Source: Yeguia hominis
Lineage (GTDB): Bacteria > Bacillota > Clostridia > Oscillospirales > Acutalibacteraceae
Assembly (NCBI RefSeq): GCF_014384705.1
Contig: NZ_JACRSN010000002.1
Location: 1-64,000, forward strand
Direction of reading: 5' to 3'
Length of the DNA: 64,000 nt
Of this stretch, positions 58,027 to 64,000 are shown piece after piece. How positions within the stretch are numbered: position 1 is the stretch's first letter; the number at the start of each line of letters is the position of its first letter. Both the position numbers and the translations under genes were made by a program. The notes under the pieces were generated by a model. It saw nothing but the letters and a program-made list of their open reading frames with translations, was not told where the DNA came from and made no database searches.

Positions 58027-59343
58027 TCAGCAGCTCACCTCCTTTAGAATGGATACAAGCAGATCGATCTCTTCCTTGGTATTCATTTCTGTTACGCACC
58101 AAAGGAGAGAGCCGTCTGCAAGCGGCAGTCCGCCGAGAATTCCGTGGTTTTCGAGTTGTTTGAGCAGAGCCTCTGCCGGAACAGGGCAGGCTGTGACGAA
58201 TTCGTGGAAGAAATCGCCGGAATGTTTTCTCGAGAAGCCGGGCAGCGCGGTGATGGCAGACGCAGCATAATGTGCTTTGGAATAGCACTGTATTGCGGTT
58301 TGCCGCATGCCTGCCGGGCCCATTGCACTCAGATAAACAGAAGCGGTCAGCGCACAGAGCGCTTCGTTTGAACAGATGCTGCTGCTGGCTTTTTCGCGTT
58401 TGATGTGCTGCTCACGCGCCTGCAGCGTCAGGACAAATGCGCGGTTCCCGTCGGCATCAACGGTTTCTCCGACAATTCGGCCGGGAAGCTTGCGCATCAA
58501 ACTGCTTTTTGCCGCCATAAATCCGAGATACGGACCGCCGAACGAAAGCGGCAGCCCGAGCGGCTGGCCTTCTCCGACGGCGATATCTGCGCCCGCTTCT
58601 CCGGGCGTTTTGAGCAGCGGCAGTGCTGTCGGGTTGCAGGAAAGAATCATGAGCGCGCCGGATGCATGCGTCTTTTGGGTAACTGCTTCCGCCAGCTCGA
58701 TTTGTCCGTAATAGTTCGGCTGCTGCAGAAGCACGCAGGAGACGTCGTCGCCCAGCGCCTCTTCCAGCGCATTTAAATCGGTGCGTCCGTCCAGCTCCGG
58801 AATGAGCGCAAGCGGTGTGTCCGAGGCAAAACAGTAGGTGCGGACTGTTTCGATGAGATCAGGATGACACGCTGCAGAGAGCAGGACACGGGTGCGCTTT
58901 TTGGTGCGGCACATGGCGACGGCTTCCGCCGCAGCGGTAGAACCGTCGTAGACGGACGCGTTCGAAACATCCATTCCGGTCAGTTCGCAAATCATGGTCT
59001 GATATTCAAAAATGGACTGCAAAACGCCCTGGCTGATTTCCGCCTGGTAAGGCGTATAGGCGGTCAGGAACTCTTCTTTTGCAGGAATTTGCCGGACAAC
59101 GGCAGGAATATAATGGCAGTAAGCGCCGGCTCCGCGGAAAATATGCGGAAACACCCGGTTCTCTGCGGCCAGCGCTTCCATCGCTCTGCGGGTTTCCAGT
59201 TCGCTTTTTCCTTTCGGAAGCTGCAGCGCGTCGAGCATGAGCGCGCCGGGAACATCATGATACAGTTCCCGCATGGAAGAAAACCCGAGTGTGCCGAGCA
59301 TTTCCTGCTGTTCCTCCGGCGTGGAGATCACATAACGGCCCAT
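58027..59343 (-). CDS. gcvPA: Glycine dehydrogenase (decarboxylating) subunit 1
   Basis: A 438-residue N-terminal half of the split P-protein, forming an alpha2-beta2 enzyme with GcvPB. It starts MGRYVISTPEEQQEML and contains GAGAYCHYIPAVV, TAYTPYQAEISQGVLQSIFEYQT and EGQPLGLPLSFGGPYLGFM, all typical. It lacks the PLP lysine, which is in the other subunit. Spaced 5 nt from gcvH. Confidence 0.97.
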   Translation of the reverse strand: MGRYVISTPEEQQEMLGTLGFSSMRELYHDVPGALMLDALQLPKGKSELETRRAMEALAAENRVFPHIFRGAGAYCHYIPAVVRQIPAKEEFLTAYTPYQAEISQGVLQSIFEYQTMICELTGMDVSNASVYDGSTAAAEAVAMCRTKKRTRVLLSAACHPDLIETVRTYCFASDTPLALIPELDGRTDLNALEEALGDDVSCVLLQQPNYYGQIELAEAVTQKTHASGALMILSCNPTALPLLKTPGEAGADIAVGEGQPLGLPLSFGGPYLGFMAAKSSLMRKLPGRIVGETVDADGNRAFVLTLQAREQHIKREKASSSICSNEALCALTASVYLSAMGPAGMRQTAIQCYSKAHYAASAITALPGFSRKHSGDFFHEFVTACPVPAEALLKQLENHGILGGLPLADGSLLWCVTEMNTKEEIDLLVSILKEVSC

Positions 59344-59348
59344 TCGGT

Positions 59349-59729
59349 TTAGTCCTCCTTTTGCAGAAACGCTTCATACTCAGCAGGGGAAAGGAAGGAT
59401 TCCTTATCGGTGATGTCTTTGATTTCACAGATCCAGGCTGCATAGGGATCTTCATTGAGAAGCTCCGGCGAATCCGCAAGCGCGTCGTTGACGGCGCAGA
59501 TGGTTCCGGTTACCGGGCTATAGATATCGGAAACGGCTTTGACAGACTCAACGTCGCAGAACGATTCGCCGGCTGTAACGGGATCGCCGTCTTCCGGCAG
59601 GTTCAGAAAAACGATATCGCCGAGCGATTCCTGTGCATGATCGGTGATGCCGATTTTCGCTTTTCCGTCTTCCAGTTTGACCCATTCGTGGCTTTCCGTG
59701 TAGAGAAGGTTCTCCAGAATTTTACTCAT
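59349..59729 (-). CDS. gcvH: Glycine cleavage system H protein
   Basis: A 126-residue lipoyl carrier that shuttles the aminomethyl group between P, T and L proteins. The lipoylated lysine is in DVESVKAVSDIYSPVTG. ESHEWVKLEDGKAKIGITDHAQESLGD is the usual N-terminal sequence. The L-protein (dihydrolipoamide dehydrogenase) and lipoate-attachment genes are not in the window. Confidence 0.97.
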   Translation of the reverse strand: MSKILENLLYTESHEWVKLEDGKAKIGITDHAQESLGDIVFLNLPEDGDPVTAGESFCDVESVKAVSDIYSPVTGTICAVNDALADSPELLNEDPYAAWICEIKDITDKESFLSPAEYEAFLQKED

Positions 59730-59756
59730 TGCGCTTTTCCTCCGTAATCGATATTT

Positions 59757-60842
59757 TTATTTTTTTCGTTTATAAAAGGGAAGAGCTACAGTCTCTGCAG
59801 CAATCCGGCGGCCGCGGACATCCACTTCTACCGTGTGTCCGGGCTCTGCATAGGCAGTGTTAAGAAGCGCCATGCCGACGGCTGCCTTTAAGTAGGGGCA
59901 GAAGGTGCCGGACGTGATCTGTCCGATCCTGGTTTCTCCGTCATAGACTGCGCAGCCCTCCCGCGCAATCCCGCGTCCGGTGATTCTAATGCCGATCCGT
60001 CCGCGCTGGGGTGTCTGGGCAAGCAGCGCTTCCTTGCCGATGAATTCCGGCTTTTCAAGCTTGACAAAATAGGAAAGGCCGGTTTCCAGCGGCGTAACCG
60101 TTTCGTCCATCTCGTGCCCGTAAAGCGGCATGGCGGCTTCGAGCCGCAATGTGTCGCGCGCGCCGAGCGCACAGGGGATCAGCCCGTCGCCGGCTCCGGC
60201 GGAAAGAAGTGCATTCCAAAGCGCAGGGGCGGACTCCGGCGCACAGTAAAGCTCAAAGCCATCCTCTCCGGTATAACCGGTACGGGAAACCAGACAGGGA
60301 ATCCCCGCAACAGAAAGGCGTTCTATGAAGGTGTAGTATTTTTGCGGCAGCGGATCCGAGACAAGCCGCTGGAGAATTTGCTGCGCAAGCGGCCCCTGCA
60401 GCGCCAGCTGGGCGATGCTGTCGGAACGATCCTCGAGAGAAGCGTCTCCGCAGAGATGGTTCTGCATCCAGCAAAAATCTTTGTGTCGGTTTGCAGCGTT
60501 GACGACGATGAAATATCCGTTTTCCCGGATCCGGTAAACGAGAAGATCGTCGAGAATGCCGCCGGTTTCGTTGCACAGCGGACTGTAGCGCACTGCGCCA
60601 TCCTGAAGCGTTGTGTAATTGTTGCACAGAAGATGGTTTAATGTGTTCAGCGCGTCCGATCCGGAAAGAAAAAATTCTCCCATATGGGAGACATCAAAGA
60701 GGCCGGCCTTTTCCCGCACTGCCATGTGTTCGGCGATAATTCCGCTTTTTTCGTACTGTACCGGCAGGAGATATCCGGCGAACGGCACCATTTTTCCGCC
60801 TGCAGCAAGGTGGCAGTCGTAAAGAGGCGTTTTAAGCTCCAT
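59757..60842 (-). CDS. gcvT: Glycine cleavage system T protein (aminomethyltransferase)
   Basis: A 361-residue enzyme that releases ammonia from the aminomethyl-H protein and forms 5,10-methylene-tetrahydrofolate. Signatures are TPLYDCHLAAGGKMVPFAGY, LFDVSHMGEF, YTGEDGFELYC and ARDTLRLEAAMPLYGHEM. ATG at 60842 (MELKTPLY) has AAAGGA 8 nt upstream; the frame stays open further back but without family similarity. First gene of the operon. I looked for a glycine riboswitch in the leader and saw none. Confidence 0.97.
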   Translation of the reverse strand: MELKTPLYDCHLAAGGKMVPFAGYLLPVQYEKSGIIAEHMAVREKAGLFDVSHMGEFFLSGSDALNTLNHLLCNNYTTLQDGAVRYSPLCNETGGILDDLLVYRIRENGYFIVVNAANRHKDFCWMQNHLCGDASLEDRSDSIAQLALQGPLAQQILQRLVSDPLPQKYYTFIERLSVAGIPCLVSRTGYTGEDGFELYCAPESAPALWNALLSAGAGDGLIPCALGARDTLRLEAAMPLYGHEMDETVTPLETGLSYFVKLEKPEFIGKEALLAQTPQRGRIGIRITGRGIAREGCAVYDGETRIGQITSGTFCPYLKAAVGMALLNTAYAEPGHTVEVDVRGRRIAAETVALPFYKRKK

Positions 60843-60883
60843 GCAATTCATCCTTTCTGAATTTGTTGTTTCCTTGTATCCAC

Positions 60884-60939
60884 ATTCTAACAGGAAATGC
60901 TCGGCTTCGCAATGTGAAATCAGAAGAAAGCATTGCGAA
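60884..60939 (-). promoter_or_regulatory. Promoter of the gcv operon with inverted repeat over its -35
   Basis: On the minus strand TTGCGA (complement of 60907-60912), 17-bp spacer, TAGAAT (complement of 60884-60889). TTCGCAATG (60906-60914) and CATTGCGAA (60931-60939) form a perfect 9-bp inverted repeat with a 16-bp gap, one arm covering the -35. A third related half-site CATTGCAAA lies at 60976-60984. This looks like an operator for an unidentified regulator. Confidence 0.55.
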
Positions 60940-61064
60940 AAAGTCATCCTGAAAATGAGAAATTTGAAAATCAAACATTGCAAAACATGGTGCAGAAATT
61001 TTGAATTTGTGAAAGATGAATGGTTTCCGCAAAAAGGCAGGGGGAAAGATCGTGTATTCCCCTC

Positions 61065-61093
61065 TTGCCAGAACGCAAAAAACGTGGTAAACT
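61065..61093 (+). promoter_or_regulatory. Promoter of the ACT protein-hom-lysC cluster
   Basis: TTGCCA (61065-61070), 17-bp spacer, TAAACT (61088-61093). It lies 40 bp before the ACT-domain gene and is divergent from gcvT. Confidence 0.6.
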
Positions 61094-61133
61094 TGTTCAT
61101 GCACGTAGGACAGAAGTGTATGGGTGGTGGACA

Positions 61134-61577
61134 ATGGAACGTAAACAGTACTTTTTGGTCGATGCGGACGCACTGCCAGAGATCTTTACACATGTGGTGA
61201 CAGCCAAACGATTGCTTGCTGACGGAAAGGCGGCCAGTACCTCGGAGGCGGCCCGAATGGCGGGAATTTCCCGGGGTGCGTTTTATAAGTACCGGGATGC
61301 GGTATTTCCGTATACGAGCGTTGTAGAACGATCGATCCTCACGGTACAAGCGATGCTTGCCGATCAGCCGGGGGTTCTGATGGCGTTTGTTTCGGCCTTT
61401 TATGATATGGGAGCCAACATTCTGACAATCAATCAAAATATTCCGGCGGGCGGAAATGCTGTTGTTTCAATTTCCGCACGGACGGATTCCATGCCGGAGC
61501 CGGTGGAGACGTTAATTGAACGGTTGAAAGCAATCCGCGGTGTCCGGTCGGTAGACAGTATTTCCAATCAGGTTTAA
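61134..61577 (+). CDS. ACT domain-containing protein (PheB/UPF0735 type)
   Basis: A 147-residue protein with an N-terminal helix-turn-helix-like segment (TSEAARMAGISRGAFYKYRDAVFPY, about 37-61) and a C-terminal ACT domain (about 68-147; GVLMAFVSAFYDMGANILTINQNIP). ACT domains bind amino acids. Homologues often precede hom, as here, and are thought to regulate aspartate-family or aromatic amino acid synthesis. ATG at 61134 (MERKQYFLVD) is chosen because the family begins here; the upstream in-frame stretch has no similarity. Confidence 0.88.
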   Translation: MERKQYFLVDADALPEIFTHVVTAKRLLADGKAASTSEAARMAGISRGAFYKYRDAVFPYTSVVERSILTVQAMLADQPGVLMAFVSAFYDMGANILTINQNIPAGGNAVVSISARTDSMPEPVETLIERLKAIRGVRSVDSISNQV

Positions 61578-61615
61578 CAAGGTTTTTCAGGAATCAGAAA
61601 CGGAGGAAACGGCAT

Positions 61616-62863
61616 ATGGTAAAAATAGCGATTATGGGGCATGGCGTAGTAGGTTCCGGTGTAGCGGAAGTGCTGTGCAGCCACGCCGATAATATTGCCA
61701 AACGGGCAAAAGAAGAGATTGAGATCAAATATATTCTGGATCTTCGGGACTTCCCGGACAGCCCGCTGTGCGACCGGTTTATCAAGGATTTTTCCATCAT
61801 TGAAGCGGACCCGGAGGTTCGCATTGTAGTCGAAACCATGGGTGGACTGCATCCTGCATACGACTTTGTCAAACGCTGTTTGCTGGCGGGAAAAAGCGTG
61901 GTGACGTCAAATAAGGAACTGGTTGCGGCAAAAGGCGCAGAACTGCTTGCGATTGCGCAGAAAAAGAATCTGAACTTCCTGTTTGAGGCCAGCGTCGGCG
62001 GCGGCATTCCGATCATCCGTCCGATGAGCCAGTGCCTCGCGGCAAACGACGTCATTGAAATTGCCGGAATCCTCAATGGAACTACCAACTTTATTTTGAC
62101 CAAAATGATCCACGACTCGATGGACTTTTCCGATGCGCTGGCGCTTGCGCAGAAACTCGGCTATGCTGAGCGCAACCCGGCGGCGGATATTGAAGGGCAG
62201 GATGCCTGCCGGAAAATCTGCATTCTCGCATCGCTTGCATACGGACGCCATGTTTATCCGGATCAGGTTCACACCGAGGGCATTACCGGCGTCACACTCG
62301 CGGATGTCGAATATGCCGACGCTTGGGGCGGCGTTATTAAGCTGATCGGCCGCGTGAAACGTGCGCAGCAGGAGAAACTCTCCATGATTGTTTGCCCGAT
62401 GCTGCTTTCAAGAGAAAGCCAGCTTGCCAACGTGGATGATGTTTTTAACGGCATTATGGTGCGCGGCGATTCCACCGGAGACGTTGTCTTTTACGGAAAA
62501 GGCGCTGGAAAGCTGCCGACCGCGAGCGCTGTTGTGGCAGATGTGATCGACTGTGTCAAACATTTCCGCGCGCGGAAATACCTTTTCTGGGAAGAGGGAA
62601 AAGAAGGATATGTCGGAAACTATCTGGACGATTCGACCTCGATGCTGATTCGGCTGCGCGCAGAAAATGCTGCGCTTGCCGCAGAAAATACGGAGGCCAT
62701 CTTTGAAGGCGCACAGCGGCTTTACCGCAAACAGGCGCCGAAAGAAGAACTGGCATACATTGTTCCGGAGATGCCGGAGCGCGAGATCCGCAAGAAATTG
62801 GAACGCCTTGAAAAATTGGGGATTTCCGTCCCGTCGGCGATCCGGGTTGCGAATGATCTTTAA
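61616..62863 (+). CDS. hom: Homoserine dehydrogenase
   Basis: A 415-residue enzyme reducing aspartate semialdehyde to homoserine on the way to threonine and methionine. The nucleotide-binding GHGVVGSGVAEVL is N-terminal; VVTSNKELVAAKG, EASVGGGIPIIRP, GILNGTTNFILTKM and NPAADIEGQDACRKICIL are catalytic-domain motifs. The C-terminal ~70 residues are shorter than a full ACT domain. GGAGG precedes ATG at 61616. It sits between the ACT protein gene and lysC. Confidence 0.96.
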   Translation: MVKIAIMGHGVVGSGVAEVLCSHADNIAKRAKEEIEIKYILDLRDFPDSPLCDRFIKDFSIIEADPEVRIVVETMGGLHPAYDFVKRCLLAGKSVVTSNKELVAAKGAELLAIAQKKNLNFLFEASVGGGIPIIRPMSQCLAANDVIEIAGILNGTTNFILTKMIHDSMDFSDALALAQKLGYAERNPAADIEGQDACRKICILASLAYGRHVYPDQVHTEGITGVTLADVEYADAWGGVIKLIGRVKRAQQEKLSMIVCPMLLSRESQLANVDDVFNGIMVRGDSTGDVVFYGKGAGKLPTASAVVADVIDCVKHFRARKYLFWEEGKEGYVGNYLDDSTSMLIRLRAENAALAAENTEAIFEGAQRLYRKQAPKEELAYIVPEMPEREIRKKLERLEKLGISVPSAIRVANDL

Positions 62864-62925
62864 GATGAAAACCGGAATTTGCAGATTGGCCGGTATTACG
62901 GCAATTGATTTTGGAGGAAATGGGT

Positions 62926-64000
62926 ATGGGCTTAATTGTACAAAAATTCGGCGGCAGCTCTGTTGCGAACGCGGAACGGGTCATGAATGTTGCGGATATC
63001 GTAACCAGCACCTATAAAGAGGGCAATGACGTCGTGGTGGTGGTTTCTGCACAGGGCGATACGACAGACGACCTGATTGCCAAAGCAGAGGAAATCAATC
63101 CCGGCGCGTCCAAGCGGGAAATGGATATGCTTCTGACGGCTGGCGAGCAGATTTCGGCTTCCCTGCTTGCGATGGCAATCGAAAAGCTGGGCTATCCGGT
63201 GGTTTCGCTGCTTGGCTGGCAGGCTGGCTTTTTGACCTCATCGGCTTACAGTTCCGCGCGAATCAAAACGCTGCGTCCGGAACGAATCCGGAAAGAACTC
63301 GATAAAAAGCACATTGTCGTGGTGACCGGCTTCCAGGGGGTCAACCGCTACAACGATATGACGACCCTCGGCCGCGGCGGCTCCGATACCAGCGCAGTTG
63401 CCATTGCGGCGGTGATGCGTGCGGATCGCTGTCAGATTTTTACCGACGTCGAAGGCGTTTACACGGCGGATCCGCGAAAGGTTCCCGGCGCCAGAAAACT
63501 GGATGCCATTACCTATGATGAAATGCTGGAACTTGCGACGCTCGGCGCGCAGGTGCTGAATAACCGCTCTGTAGAAATGGCGAAGAAATATGGGGTAGAG
63601 CTGGAAGTCATCTCCAGCCTGACCCGTGCGAAGGGCACAATTGTGAAGGAGGACTGCAAAATGGAAAAAATGCTGATCAGCGGAGTTGCCAAGGACGATA
63701 AAGTCGCAAGATTTTCAATTATCGGGGTACCGGATCGTCCGGGCCTCGCGTTTAAGATTTTCTCAAAACTCGGTGCGAAAAACGTCAACGTCGATATCAT
63801 TCTGCAGTCGATTGGCCGCAATGGAACAAAGGATATCAGCTTTACGGTTGCAAAAGAGCATATGCAGACAACGCTGGATATCCTCACGCCGTATGTCGAG
63901 CAGCTCGGTGCGACGAGTCTTGTTTATGACGATCAGGTTGCGAAGGTTTCGATTGTCGGCGCAGGCATGGAGTCTCATCCGGGCGTTGCGGCGCAGATGT
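62926..64000 (+). CDS. lysC: Aspartate kinase, 3'-truncated by window end
   Basis: 358 codons are visible and the frame is open at base 64000. Aspartokinase phosphorylates aspartate, the entry step for lysine, threonine and methionine. Motifs are VQKFGGSSVAN, VVVVVSAQGDTTD, TLGRGGSDTSAVAIA, FTDVEGVYTADPRKV and, from about residue 250, the first ACT domain (FSIIGVPDRPGLAFKIFSKL), with the second beginning at VAKVSIVGAGMESHPGVA. ATG at 62926 is 8 nt after GGAGG; the ATG at 62920 is too close. Confidence 0.96.
   Translation, partial: MGLIVQKFGGSSVANAERVMNVADIVTSTYKEGNDVVVVVSAQGDTTDDLIAKAEEINPGASKREMDMLLTAGEQISASLLAMAIEKLGYPVVSLLGWQAGFLTSSAYSSARIKTLRPERIRKELDKKHIVVVTGFQGVNRYNDMTTLGRGGSDTSAVAIAAVMRADRCQIFTDVEGVYTADPRKVPGARKLDAITYDEMLELATLGAQVLNNRSVEMAKKYGVELEVISSLTRAKGTIVKEDCKMEKMLISGVAKDDKVARFSIIGVPDRPGLAFKIFSKLGAKNVNVDIILQSIGRNGTKDISFTVAKEHMQTTLDILTPYVEQLGATSLVYDDQVAKVSIVGAGMESHPGVAAQM

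Noticed and set aside
60843..61436. N-terminal extension of the gcvT frame by ~198 codons
   Set aside because: It is antisense to the ACT-domain gene and contains the gcv promoter; GcvT similarity begins at 60842.

Overview
The window looks like a chromosome segment of a Gram-positive anaerobe of class Clostridia, most likely near the Oscillospiraceae/Ruminococcaceae. This is inferred from gene content: split glycine decarboxylase (gcvPA/gcvPB), sortase B, an ECF transporter S component, PduL with acetate kinase, DUF951 and DUF378 proteins, a RING-like/DUF2628 membrane protein and a Na+/Pi cotransporter with a PhoU-like tail. Other signs are purine-rich ribosome binding sites, frequent TTG starts and TTGACA/TATAAT-type promoters. 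Most of the window is moderately GC-rich. The first ~2.9 kb is clearly AT-richer and holds mobile-element debris. No rRNA, tRNA, CRISPR array or insertion sequence was seen.

Layout. 1-2.9 kb: the 3' part of a gene fusing a phage-type polyvalent protein to a GNAT acetyltransferase, a P-loop kinase, a frameshifted gene and a small promoter-terminator unit. 3-13.3 kb: NhaC antiporter, sortase B, a secreted fibronectin-type-III protein, tmcAL and ackA from face-to-face overlapping promoters, a decayed GNAT pseudogene, a GT39-like membrane protein and a flavoprotein. 13.5-25.2 kb: gltX-glnS, uracil-DNA glycosylase, pduL, a lipoprotein, an amidohydrolase, glycerate kinase, the rpsF-ssb-rpsR operon, galU and the RING-like membrane protein. 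25.4-36.5 kb: prfB, a MATE pump, a Crp/Fnr regulator divergent from an ECF S component, a 98-bp tandem repeat array, then DUF951-prfA-tsaC-coaE-transglycosylase-M18 peptidase and a VanY-like protein that has lost its metal ligands. 36.6-43.4 kb: rpmE, an IMPACT-family protein, the dgt-dnaG-rpoD-Rrf2 cluster and a ClC channel. 43.9-51.1 kb: a TetM-like GTPase, a phosphate cluster (Na+/Pi transporter behind a Pho-box-like repeat, then a PhoB/PhoR-type pair) and a lipase-like hydrolase. 51.4-64 kb: a large RND pump, a short-chain dehydrogenase, a 232-bp composite palindrome, the gcvT-gcvH-gcvPA-gcvPB operon and the ACT protein-hom-lysC cluster, cut by the window end.

Themes. PduL and AckA together would make acetate and ATP from acetyl-CoA. 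The phosphate transporter and two-component pair form a local phosphate-response unit. The gcv operon and the divergent aspartate-family cluster link glycine and threonine metabolism. The least explained DNA is the 98-bp array at 29.7-30.6 kb, whose unit-to-unit differences fall mostly in hairpin loops, and the symmetrical three-hairpin palindrome at 56.4-56.6 kb.
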